From the NCBI GenBank assembly GCA_947651335.1, contig CANSYV010000053.1, positions 1-7,980 of the forward strand: a stretch of DNA of 7,980 nt. Direction: 5' to 3'. Under the pieces are notes generated by a model. It had not been told where the DNA came from and did not search any database. It was given only the letters and a program-made list of their open reading frames with translations. Source of the DNA: an uncultured Lachnospiraceae bacterium (GTDB lineage Bacteria > Bacillota > Clostridia > Lachnospirales > Lachnospiraceae). Positions within the stretch are counted from its first letter, which is position 1. Every line of letters begins with the position of its first letter. The translations under genes and the position numbers were made by a program. Of this stretch, positions 1-7,243 are shown piece after piece.

Positions 1-1382
1 TGATATCAGCAGGACAGAAGTACTGGCAGATTCTGCCTCTGGGGCCCACCAGTTATGGGGATTCACCGTATCAGTCTTTTTCTACTTTTGCCGGAAATCC
101 TTATTTTATTGACCTGGAGGTGCTTATAAAGGATGGTCTGCTGACGAAAGAGGAAGTGGAATCAGTGGACTGGGGCGGACACGAAAGCTATGTGGATTAT
201 GAAAAGATTTATGAATCCCGCTCCAAGATTCTGAGGAAAGCCTATGACCGCTATGACCTGGAGCGGGATGAGGAGTATGGGGTTTTTGTCAGGGAGAACG
301 GTTTCTGGCTGGAAGATTATTGTCTGTATATGGCCATCAAGGATGAACAGGGAGGCACCAGCTGGAATCAATGGCCTCAGGAGCTGAGAAACCGCCACCC
401 TGCGGCTCTGCAGGAGTGCAGGGATAAGCTGGAGGACGCTATTTCTTTCTACCGTTTCCGCCAGTATCTATTTAAAAAGCAGTGGAACTGGCTGAAAAAT
501 TATGCCAATCAAAACGGAGTGAAGATTATCGGGGATATCCCCATTTATGTGGCTTTTGACAGCGCAGATACCTGGGCCAATCCGCTGTTGTTCCAGTTTG
601 ATGAGAACAATGAACCAGTGGCTGTGGCCGGATGCCCGCCAGATGGATTTTCCGCGGATGGGCAGCTCTGGGGAAATCCTCTCTACAGCTGGGAATACCA
701 CCGCTCCACGGAATACAGCTGGTGGCTGCAGCGGCTGTCTTACAGTCTGTCCATGTACGATGTGGTGCGCATTGACCATTTCCGGGGATTTGATGAGTAT
801 TATTCCATTCCTTACGGGGATGAGACGGCCAGGTATGGACACTGGGAGAAAGGCCCGGGAGTGGAACTGTTCCATCTGCTGAAGGAGAAGATGGGAGATG
901 TGGCGCTGATTGCGGAGGATCTGGGGATGATATCGGACAGCGTGCGCCAGCTGGTGAAAGATACTGGGTTTCCGGGGATGAAAGTACTGCAGTTTGCCTT
1001 TGATAACACGGAGAACAGTGACTATCTGCCCCATAATATTGACCGTAATTGTGTGATTTACACAGGCACTCATGACAACGATACGGTGAAAGGCTGGTAT
1101 GAGACTGCCAATGAACACGATCTGTGGCAGGCACGGCAGTACATGAACAACGAAGACCACGATATGAATACTTCTATCTGGGATATGATCCGTCTGGCCA
1201 TGTCCAGTGTGGCCGATCTGGCCGTGGTGCCCATGCAGGATTATCTTTGTCTGGGCAGTGAGGCGCGGATGAATACCCCGTCCACACTGGGAGACAATTG
1301 GAAATGGCGCCTGGCCAGAAACCAGATCAGTCATGAGGTGATTGAGAAAATGAGGCTTTTTGTAAGGATTTACCGCAGATAG
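1..1382 (+). CDS. malQ: 4-alpha-glucanotransferase (amylomaltase, GH77), 5'-truncated by window edge
   Basis: Cytoplasmic enzyme that moves alpha-1,4-glucan segments between maltodextrins and releases glucose, in maltose/glycogen metabolism. The frame is open from base 3 to the stop at 1380-1382, giving 459 visible codons. The left end encodes the conserved GH77 stretch GDSPYQSFSTFAGNPYF, so the protein began upstream; about 40 residues are missing if it has the usual ~500-aa short bacterial form. Catalytic motifs are intact: nucleophile Asp in RIDHFRGF (codon 774-776), acid/base Glu in IAEDLG (915-917) and the stabilising Asp in GTHDND (1074-1076). The C-terminal RMNTPSTLGDNWKWR block is also typical. 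The GTG at 120 is internal, not a start. The gene ends 9 bp before the ABC pair, so co-transcription is likely. The family call is very secure; the physiological donor is not determined. Confidence 0.96.
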   Translation, partial: ISAGQKYWQILPLGPTSYGDSPYQSFSTFAGNPYFIDLEVLIKDGLLTKEEVESVDWGGHESYVDYEKIYESRSKILRKAYDRYDLERDEEYGVFVRENGFWLEDYCLYMAIKDEQGGTSWNQWPQELRNRHPAALQECRDKLEDAISFYRFRQYLFKKQWNWLKNYANQNGVKIIGDIPIYVAFDSADTWANPLLFQFDENNEPVAVAGCPPDGFSADGQLWGNPLYSWEYHRSTEYSWWLQRLSYSLSMYDVVRIDHFRGFDEYYSIPYGDETARYGHWEKGPGVELFHLLKEKMGDVALIAEDLGMISDSVRQLVKDTGFPGMKVLQFAFDNTENSDYLPHNIDRNCVIYTGTHDNDTVKGWYETANEHDLWQARQYMNNEDHDMNTSIWDMIRLAMSSVADLAVVPMQDYLCLGSEARMNTPSTLGDNWKWRLARNQISHEVIEKMRLFVRIYRR

Positions 1383-1391
1383 GATGGGACT

Positions 1392-3140
1392 ATGAGGAAG
1401 TTATTACGATACTTGCGGGGATATATCAGGGAAACGATTCTGGCCCCGCTGTTCAAAATGCTGGAGGCGAGTTTTGAGCTGATTGTTCCCCTGGTTACAG
1501 CTCAGATTATTGATGTGGGTATCCGCACCCGGGATACCGGTTTTATCTGGAAAATGTGCCTAGTTATGGTGGCTCTGGGTGTGATCGGCCTGGTGTGTTC
1601 TCTCACTGCTCAATATTTTTCGGCGAAAGCGGCCATGGGATTTTCCACGGCACTTCGAAAAGATTTGTTTGCCCATATCAGCAGTCTGTCCTATCGGGAG
1701 CTGGACGCGGTGGGCACCCCCACGTTGATTACCCGTATGACCAGTGATGTGAATCAGGCGCAGACCGGGGTGAATCTGGTTCTGCGGCTGTTTCTGCGCT
1801 CGCCGTTTATTGTGATCGGGGCGCTGATTATGGCTTTTTCCATTGATGTGTCTGTGGCCATGGTTTTTCTGGCTGCTGTGCCTTTGATTTCTCTGGTGAT
1901 CTATTTTATTATGCGCTGGACGGTTCCTATTTACAAAGAGGTGCAGAAGATGCTGGATGGTATTTCCAGACTTACCAGGGAAAATCATGTGGGAGCCCGT
2001 GTGGTGCGGGCTTTCGGCAGACAGCAGGAGGAAATCCGTGAGTTTGACCAGGCAGACAGCCTGTTTACCCGGACGCAGATGTCAGCGGGGAAGATTTCCG
2101 CTCTGTTAAATCCACTGACATACGTGATTATGAATCTGGCCATTGTGGCGATTCTGTGGGCTGGAAGCAGACAGGTGGATGCCGGACAGCTGACTCAGGG
2201 GGAAGTGACAGCCCTGGTCAACTATATGACGCAGATTCTGCTGGCGCTTCTGGCACTGGCCAATCTCATTGTGGCAGTCACCAGGGCGGCGGCCTCCGGG
2301 GTGCGTCTCAACGAAGTATTTGATATGACCGCTTCGTTGAAAGATGAGGCACAGCAGGAGATTAAATCCAGCTTTGCCGGAAGCCGGGTGGTGTTTTCCA
2401 ATGTGGACTTTTCCTACACCCATTCCGGCGCTCCGGCGCTGGAGGGAATTACTTTTTCAGCGGAAAAGGGAGAAGTGGTGGGGATTATCGGGGGTACCGG
2501 CAGCGGGAAATCCACTCTGGTCAATCTGATTCCCCGGTTTTACGATGCTTCCTCAGGACAGGTGGAGGTGGACGGATATCCGGCAGACCGATACCCGTTG
2601 AAACAGCTGAGAGAGAAAGTGGGGGTGGTTCCCCAGCGGGCGGTTTTGTTTAAAGGAACCATACGGGACAATCTGCGCTGGGGGAAAGAAGACGCCACGG
2701 AGGAAGAAATGTACCGGGCATTGGAGGCGGCCCAGGCCCTGGAGTTTGTGGAAAAGATGGAAGGGAAGCTGGACGCGCCAGTGGCCCAGGGGGGAAGAAA
2801 TCTGTCAGGGGGCCAGAGGCAGAGGCTGACCATTGCCAGGGCCCTGGTGCGCAATCCGGAAATCCTGATTTTGGATGACAGTGCTTCCGCGCTGGATTAT
2901 GCTACAGATGCCGCTCTGCGCCGGGCTCTGCGGGAGCAGTCCCGGCAGGCAGGGCGGGAGATGACAGTATTCCTTGTGTCTCAGAGGGCGGCATCCGTGA
3001 AACAGGCGGACAAGATCCTGGTATTGGACGACGGCCGTCTGGTGGGGGCAGGCACCCACCGGGAACTGCTGGAGAGCTGTCAGATTTATAAAGAAATCTG
3101 TCTGTCCCAGCTGTCTGAGAAGGAGGTGGCGGCCACATGA
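1392..3140 (+). CDS. ABC exporter half-transporter, degenerate-site subunit (TMD-NBD fusion)
   Basis: 582-aa half-transporter of the ABCB-like (type IV) exporter fold. About six membrane helices occupy residues 17-300 (roughly 17-38, 52-74, 129-150, 153-173, 236-258, 272-296), followed by an ATPase domain. The Walker A GGTGSGKST is at 367-375 (Lys373) and the signature LSGGQ at 471-475. Walker B ends LILDD, so the usual catalytic Glu is Asp496. The H-loop reads VSQR, with Gln531 replacing the switch His. Both changes match the degenerate partner of heterodimeric exporters such as Thermotoga TM287. Its intact LSGGQ should complete the working site of the partner encoded next. The start ATG has AGGA at 1381-1384, 7 nt upstream. 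The stop overlaps the partner's start by 4 bp. Cargo (drug, lipid or peptide) cannot be read from sequence. Confidence 0.95.
   Translation: MRKLLRYLRGYIRETILAPLFKMLEASFELIVPLVTAQIIDVGIRTRDTGFIWKMCLVMVALGVIGLVCSLTAQYFSAKAAMGFSTALRKDLFAHISSLSYRELDAVGTPTLITRMTSDVNQAQTGVNLVLRLFLRSPFIVIGALIMAFSIDVSVAMVFLAAVPLISLVIYFIMRWTVPIYKEVQKMLDGISRLTRENHVGARVVRAFGRQQEEIREFDQADSLFTRTQMSAGKISALLNPLTYVIMNLAIVAILWAGSRQVDAGQLTQGEVTALVNYMTQILLALLALANLIVAVTRAAASGVRLNEVFDMTASLKDEAQQEIKSSFAGSRVVFSNVDFSYTHSGAPALEGITFSAEKGEVVGIIGGTGSGKSTLVNLIPRFYDASSGQVEVDGYPADRYPLKQLREKVGVVPQRAVLFKGTIRDNLRWGKEDATEEEMYRALEAAQALEFVEKMEGKLDAPVAQGGRNLSGGQRQRLTIARALVRNPEILILDDSASALDYATDAALRRALREQSRQAGREMTVFLVSQRAASVKQADKILVLDDGRLVGAGTHRELLESCQIYKEICLSQLSEKEVAAT
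3121..3129 (+). promoter_or_regulatory. Strong Shine-Dalgarno site for the second ABC subunit
   Basis: AGGAGGTGG lies inside the last codons of the first ABC gene, 7 nt before the ATG at 3137. Together with the ATGA stop/start overlap it fixes the start and implies coupled translation, which would suit equal production of two heterodimer subunits. Confidence 0.85.
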
Positions 3141-4894
3141 AAAAATCAGAGAGAATCCGCCAGCGTGAGACTATATCCCGGGTGCTGGCGTATATCCGGC
3201 CATACAGGCTGAAGATTGCCGTTATGCTGGTGTTTGCCATGATCACAGTGGGATTAACCTTATATGCACCGGTGTTAATCGGCCAGGGTGTAGACCAGAT
3301 TGTGGGGCCGGGGCAGGTAGATTATGGCAGGTTGTGGAAGATTCTGCTCACCCTGGCAGGGGTGATCGGGGCCACGGCCCTGCTTCAGTGGATGATGAAT
3401 CTGCTGACCAACCAGGTTACTTATCATGTGGTGGAGGATATCCGCGGCCGGGCGTTCAACCATCTGCAGCAGGTGCCGGTGAGTTATGTGGACCAGAGCC
3501 AGCCAGGTGATATTTTAAGCAGGATTGTCACGGATGTAGGGCAGTTTTCGGACGGTCTATTGATGGGATTTACTCAGCTGTTCACAGGAATCGCGGCAAT
3601 ATTGGGAACCATCGGGTTCATGATTTCCCTGAATGGCAGCATTGCCCTGCTGGTGGTGGTTCTGACTCCAGTCTCCCTGTTTGTGGCCAGTTTTATTGCA
3701 AGCCGGACATTTTCCATGTTCCAGGTGCAGTCGGAGAAGCGGGCGGATATGACTTCTCTGGTGGAGGAACTGGTGGGCGGCCAGCGGGTGGTCCAGGCAT
3801 TTTCCTATGAGGAGAGGGGGATGGAGCGGTTTGACCGGATTAATGAGGAATTGAGAACCTGCGGGATTAAGGCTTTGTTCTTTTCCTCTATTACCAACCC
3901 ATCCACCCGGTTTGTCAATGGACTGGTGTATACCGGGGTGAGTATCCTGGGAGCGTTTATCGTAATCGGGGGCGGCATGAGTGTGGGGCAGCTGATTAGT
4001 TTCCTCAATTATGCCAATCAGTATACAAAGCCGTTTAATGAAATCTCCGGCGTGATTACAGAATTGGAAAATGCCCTGGCCTGTGCCAAACGGATTTTTG
4101 ATTTTCTGGAAACCCCTCCTGAGGAGCCGGATGACCCCCATGCCCAGGTGCTGGAAATGCCGGACGGAAGTGTGGATATTGATAAAGTGAGCTTTTCTTA
4201 CCGCCCGGATACGCCCCTTCTGCAGGATATCACCATACAGGTGAAGCCTGGACAGAGGATTGCCATTGTAGGGCCCACCGGATGCGGCAAGACCACCATG
4301 ATCAATCTGCTGATGCGCTTCTATGATGTGAATGCGGGGGAAATCCGTGTCAGCGGTTATCCGGTGAAGCAGCTGACCAGGGATTCCCTGCGCAGGAATT
4401 TTGGCATGGTGCTCCAGGAGACCTGGCTGAAGGCGGGAACCATTGCCCAGAATATCGCGTATGGAAAGCCGGACGCTTCCAGAGAGGAGATCGAGCAGGC
4501 CGCCCGGCAGGCTCATGCCCACGGATTTATCCAGAGGATGAAGGACGGGTATGACACATGGATTGTGGAGGACGGGGAAAACATTTCCCAGGGGCAAAAG
4601 CAGCTTCTGTGTATCGCCAGGGTGATGCTCATGCGTCCGCCCATGCTGATTCTGGATGAGGCCACCTCGTCCATTGATACGAGAACAGAAATCCGGGTGC
4701 AGCAGGCATTTGAACAGCTGATGGAAGGGAGGACCAGCTTTGTGGTGGCCCATCGGCTGTCCACCATACAGACGGCAGACCGGATTCTGGTTATGAAGGA
4801 TGGAAACATTATTGAACAGGGAACACATGAAGAATTACTGGCTGAGGAGGGATTTTACGCAAAACTATACGCCAGCCAGTTTGCACAGTCGTAG
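3137..4894 (+). CDS. ABC exporter half-transporter, catalytic-site subunit (TMD-NBD fusion)
   Basis: 585-aa half-transporter and the likely obligate partner of the preceding gene. About six membrane helices lie in residues 24-300 (roughly 24-50, 67-92, 141-165, 166-189, 255-278, 284-300). In the ATPase domain, Walker A GPTGCGKTT is at 379-387 (Lys385), Walker B LILDEA carries the catalytic Glu508, and the switch His539 is in VAHR. The signature is ISQGQ (483-487) instead of LSGGQ. The same SQGQ deviation is known in consensus-site partners of heterodimeric exporters such as TM288. The two genes therefore show complementary defects: one working ATP site (this Walker motifs plus partner LSGGQ) and one degenerate site (partner Walker motifs plus this SQGQ). 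The fold and pairing are secure. The substrate and export direction are inferred from family only; multidrug or lipid export are the usual guesses. Confidence 0.95.
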   Translation: MKKSERIRQRETISRVLAYIRPYRLKIAVMLVFAMITVGLTLYAPVLIGQGVDQIVGPGQVDYGRLWKILLTLAGVIGATALLQWMMNLLTNQVTYHVVEDIRGRAFNHLQQVPVSYVDQSQPGDILSRIVTDVGQFSDGLLMGFTQLFTGIAAILGTIGFMISLNGSIALLVVVLTPVSLFVASFIASRTFSMFQVQSEKRADMTSLVEELVGGQRVVQAFSYEERGMERFDRINEELRTCGIKALFFSSITNPSTRFVNGLVYTGVSILGAFIVIGGGMSVGQLISFLNYANQYTKPFNEISGVITELENALACAKRIFDFLETPPEEPDDPHAQVLEMPDGSVDIDKVSFSYRPDTPLLQDITIQVKPGQRIAIVGPTGCGKTTMINLLMRFYDVNAGEIRVSGYPVKQLTRDSLRRNFGMVLQETWLKAGTIAQNIAYGKPDASREEIEQAARQAHAHGFIQRMKDGYDTWIVEDGENISQGQKQLLCIARVMLMRPPMLILDEATSSIDTRTEIRVQQAFEQLMEGRTSFVVAHRLSTIQTADRILVMKDGNIIEQGTHEELLAEEGFYAKLYASQFAQS

Positions 4895-4945
4895 ACTTGT
4901 ATGCGGGCAGGTTTCTGTATGCATACAGTTTCGTAAGGGGGCAGG
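4895..4945. other. 51-bp intergenic spacer with 14-bp perfect palindrome
   Basis: This is the only sizeable gap within the plus-strand run. CTGTATGCATACAG at 4915-4928 is a perfect palindrome. TGTATGC occurs at 4898-4904 and again at 4916-4922, 18 bp apart, plus inverted inside the palindrome. The arrangement resembles a dimeric repressor site, but I see no convincing -35/-10 pair and no U-tract, so neither a promoter nor a terminator is called. Confidence 0.4.
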
Positions 4946-5320
4946 ATGAATAGAAAATCTACTTATTATGTACGGATTCTGGCAGGCGGATATTTATTGT
5001 ATCTGGGCTATTCTCTGGTGAAATCAACGCTGACGGAGCATTTGACGAAGGTTTACCTGGCTTTCGGCCTGGTCTTTGCCGGTCTGGGGCTGGTAATCGG
5101 CGGTTCGGCTCTGCTGGCTGTCTACCGGATTGAGAAGGAAGAACGGGAAGGCGGAGGAAGCCGAGAGGAGTATGAGGCAGAGACGCCGGAAGAAAATGCA
5201 GGGCTATTAGAAGAAACGAAAGACCAGGAGGAGCCGGAAGGCGATGAGTCTGCTTTGGTGCAGGAGGAAACGGAAGATGGGGACACGGTCCCGGTGCAGG
5301 AGGAGGAGAAAGTACAGTGA
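4946..5320 (+). CDS. Small two-helix membrane protein with acidic tail, function unknown
   Basis: 124-aa protein that I do not recognise as a named family. Residues 11-25 and 37-59 are hydrophobic and should form a membrane hairpin. The short linker 26-36 and the basic N-terminus (RK at 3-4, R10) may orient both ends to the cytoplasm. Residues 63-124 are a low-complexity, probably disordered tail with 22 Glu and 4 Asp among 62 residues, including a repeated VQEE. The start ATG is preceded by AAGGGGG at 4935-4941 and AGG directly before it. The stop overlaps the GTG start of the phosphorylase by 4 bp, so the two are probably translated together. Codon and base use match its neighbours, which with the coupling argues that it is a real gene. 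A membrane anchor or scaffold role would be speculation. Confidence 0.8.
   Translation: MNRKSTYYVRILAGGYLLYLGYSLVKSTLTEHLTKVYLAFGLVFAGLGLVIGGSALLAVYRIEKEEREGGGSREEYEAETPEENAGLLEETKDQEEPEGDESALVQEETEDGDTVPVQEEEKVQ
5298..5308 (+). promoter_or_regulatory. Ribosome binding site deciding the GTG start of the phosphorylase
   Basis: AGGAGGAGGAG is encoded by the Glu-rich end of the upstream gene and sits 8 nt before GTG 5317. The first in-frame ATG at 5341 has only AT-rich sequence before it and no Shine-Dalgarno match, so GTG is preferred. Confidence 0.75.
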
Positions 5321-6165
5321 ATGCAGTTTATGATAAATTAATGAAATGTTATGAAAGTTTTCAGAAACGCATCCGGTTCCGGCCGGATGTGGCGCTGATT
5401 CTGGGGTCAGGGCTGGGGGATTACGCGGAGGGAATCCAGGTGGAGGAAGTTCTGGATTACCATCATATTGAGGGGTTCCCTGTGTCTACAGTTCCGGGCC
5501 ATAAGGGAAGGTTTGTATTCGGTTATGTGCGGGATGTGCCTGTAGTGATCATGCAGGGCAGGGTGCACTATTATGAAGGATATGACATCAGCGATGTGGT
5601 GCTGCCGGTGCGGCTGATGAAACTCATGGGGGCTGAGACACTGTTTCTCACCAATGCGGCAGGGGGAATCGGGGAAGGCTTTCAGGCAGGTGATTTTATG
5701 CTGATCACTGACCAGATTGCCAGCTTTGTCCCCTCTCCTCTGCGGGGGCCCAATATAGATGAGCTGGGAGTGCGGTTTCCTGATATGAGTGAAATTTATG
5801 ACAAGGACCTGCGCACAGTAATCAGGGGCGCAGCGGCAGATCTGGAGATTCCCCTGCAGCAGGGGGTCTATATTCAGCTGTCAGGGCCCAGCTATGAATC
5901 CCCCCAAGAAGTACAGATGTGTAAGATTCTGGGGGCAGACGCGGTGGGCATGAGTACGGCCTGCGAGGCTGTGGCCGCCAACCATATGGGAATGAAAATC
6001 TGCGGGATTTCTTGTATTTCCAATCTGGCCTGCGGCATTGCTGACCATCCCCTTACCCACAAAGAGGTCCAGGACACGGCAGACCGGGTGGCGCCGCTGT
6101 TTAAACAGCTGATTACGGAATCTATTGTGCGCATCGGAAAGCTGAAATACAGGGATTCCCAATGA
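5317..6165 (+). CDS. punA: Purine nucleoside phosphorylase, trimeric (type I PNP) family
   Basis: 282-aa cytoplasmic enzyme expected to split purine nucleosides with phosphate into base and (deoxy)ribose 1-phosphate. Family landmarks are in order: GSGLG (30-34, phosphate-binding Ser31), PGHKG (60-64), RVHYYEGY (82-89, active-site Arg82, His84), TNAAGG (112-117), SGPSYESP (189-196, Tyr193 and Glu194 at the base/sugar site), GMST (211-214) and SNLACG with Asn236. His248 follows in LTHKEV. The Glu194/Asn236 pair corresponds to the residues that give mammalian PNP its preference for 6-oxopurines (inosine, guanosine). MTA phosphorylases carry Asp in that region, so this is not an obvious MtnP. It starts at GTG 5317, overlapping the upstream gene, and its stop overlaps mtnA. 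The mtnA coupling raises the possibility that 5'-modified nucleosides are the true substrates. Confidence 0.92.
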   Translation: MNAVYDKLMKCYESFQKRIRFRPDVALILGSGLGDYAEGIQVEEVLDYHHIEGFPVSTVPGHKGRFVFGYVRDVPVVIMQGRVHYYEGYDISDVVLPVRLMKLMGAETLFLTNAAGGIGEGFQAGDFMLITDQIASFVPSPLRGPNIDELGVRFPDMSEIYDKDLRTVIRGAAADLEIPLQQGVYIQLSGPSYESPQEVQMCKILGADAVGMSTACEAVAANHMGMKICGISCISNLACGIADHPLTHKEVQDTADRVAPLFKQLITESIVRIGKLKYRDSQ

Positions 6166-7205
6166 GAAATATAGCATTGAATCAGGCGGGGGACCGGGTG
6201 GTGATTCTGGACCAGACCCGGCTGCCTGGCTGTGTAACGTATCTGGAACTGGGCACGGCACAGGAGATTTATGACGCTATCCGGCAGCTGAAGGTACGGG
6301 GAGCGCCAGCCATCGGTATCTGCGCGGCGTTTGGCATGTACGTGCTGTCTCTGTCCATGCCCCGGGGAAATTATGAGGAATTTTCCAAGGAGTTCCTTAG
6401 AGTGAAAGAATACATCGGCAGCTCCAGGCCCACAGCGGTGAATCTGGGATGGGCTCTGCAGCGGATGGAGAGAACCGTGTCAGAGCATGCAGGGGCTCCG
6501 GTTTCGGAAATCTGTGTGAAATTAAAAGAAGAGGCGCTGAAGATTCAGCAGGAAGATATGGATATGTGCCGCAGAATCTCGGAATACGGACTGTCATTGA
6601 TTAAAAACGGCGACGGAATCCTGACCCACTGCAATGCGGGGCCTCTGGCCACATCCCGGTATGGCACAGCTCTGGGGCCGCTTTTTCTGGGAAAAGAGAG
6701 GGGAATGGAATTCAAAGTGTTTGCCGATGAGACCCGTCCCCTTCTCCAGGGGGCACGTCTGACTTCCTATGAATTGGAACAGGGCGGGATTGATGTGACG
6801 CTTATCTGCGATAACATGGCCTCCATGGTGATGAAGAACGGATGGGTGCAGGCATGTTTTGTGGGATGCGACCGGGTGGCGGCCAACGGAGATACGGCAA
6901 ATAAGATCGGAACCAGCGGCGTGGCCATCCTGGCAGATTATTATCACATACCATTTTATGTGCTGGGCCCCAGTTCTACGATAGACCTGAACTGTCCCAC
7001 CGGGGCGGACATTCCCATTGAACTGCGTCCTCCGGAGGAAATCAAAGAACAGTTTTATGAACAGCCCATGGCGCTGCCAGAGACGAAATGTTATAATCCG
7101 GCTTTTGATGTGACAGACCATTCTCTGATTACAGCCATTGTGACAGACCAGGGAATCTTCCGGGCGCCTTATACCGAAAGTCTGGCGGGTATCACGCGAA
7201 TATAA
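6162..7205 (+). CDS. mtnA: S-methyl-5-thioribose-1-phosphate isomerase (MtnA family)
   Basis: 347-aa member of the MtnA/eIF2B-like isomerase family, normal length. MtnA converts 5-methylthioribose 1-phosphate to 5-methylthioribulose 1-phosphate in methionine salvage; relatives act on 5-deoxyribose 1-phosphate. Visible motifs: RGAPAIG (46-52), SSRPTAVNL (87-95), HCNAG with catalytic Cys157, ETRP (190-193), [10 protein letters not shown] with catalytic Asp237, NKIGT (247-251) and NPAFDVT (312-318). The spacing matches the Cys160/Asp240 pair of the Bacillus enzyme. ATG 6162 overlaps the phosphorylase stop (ATGA), with AGGGA at 6151-6155 as ribosome site. It is the last gene before a strong terminator; no mtnK, mtnN, mtnB or aldolase gene is visible. 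The remaining pathway steps must lie elsewhere or be absent. A ribose-1,5-bisphosphate isomerase is less likely given the full MtnA motif set. Confidence 0.93.
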   Translation: MRNIALNQAGDRVVILDQTRLPGCVTYLELGTAQEIYDAIRQLKVRGAPAIGICAAFGMYVLSLSMPRGNYEEFSKEFLRVKEYIGSSRPTAVNLGWALQRMERTVSEHAGAPVSEICVKLKEEALKIQQEDMDMCRRISEYGLSLIKNGDGILTHCNAGPLATSRYGTALGPLFLGKERGMEFKVFADETRPLLQGARLTSYELEQGGIDVTLICDNMASMVMKNGWVQACFVGCDRVAANGDTANKIGTSGVAILADYYHIPFYVLGPSSTIDLNCPTGADIPIELRPPEEIKEQFYEQPMALPETKCYNPAFDVTDHSLITAIVTDQGIFRAPYTESLAGITRI

Positions 7206-7206
7206 T

Positions 7207-7243
7207 AAAAAACGGCGGCTAAGAGTAATTCCGCCGTTTTTTT
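7207..7243. terminator. Bidirectional Rho-independent terminator between convergent genes
   Basis: A perfect 12-bp stem pairs 7207-7218 (A6 then CGGCGG) with 7231-7242 (CCGCCG then T6), around a 12-nt loop. On the plus strand the U-run continues to 7243, two bases after the mtnA stop. On the minus strand the A6 becomes a U-tract, so it can also end the vanZ-like transcript, whose TAG lies at 7221-7219 in the loop. Confidence 0.93.

Noticed and set aside
120..122. GTG as start codon of the glucanotransferase
   Set aside because: The same frame is open to the window edge and encodes conserved GH77 residues before it; the gene is simply cut by the window.
468..1334. Long antisense open frame (288 codons) over malQ
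   Set aside because: Same reasoning: shadow of an intact GH77 coding sequence with no family motifs of its own.
3557..4828. Long antisense open frame (423 codons) over the second ABC gene
   Set aside because: It lies opposite a clearly real gene, its protein is rich in His/Gln/Pro without recognisable motifs, and no ribosome site or promoter is evident; codon-bias shadow.
4881..4945. Internal promoter before the small membrane protein
   Set aside because: TTGCAC at 4881 has no -10-like hexamer at 16-18 bp, and no other acceptable -35/-10 pair was found.
5341..5343. ATG as alternative start of the phosphorylase
   Set aside because: No ribosome site precedes it, whereas GTG 5317 has AGGAGGAGGAG at good spacing and a stop/start overlap.
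5317..6165. Annotation of the phosphorylase as MTA phosphorylase (mtnP) because it adjoins mtnA
   Set aside because: Motifs match the PNP branch, with Asn236 and SGPSYE rather than the MTA phosphorylase pattern; neighbourhood alone is not enough.
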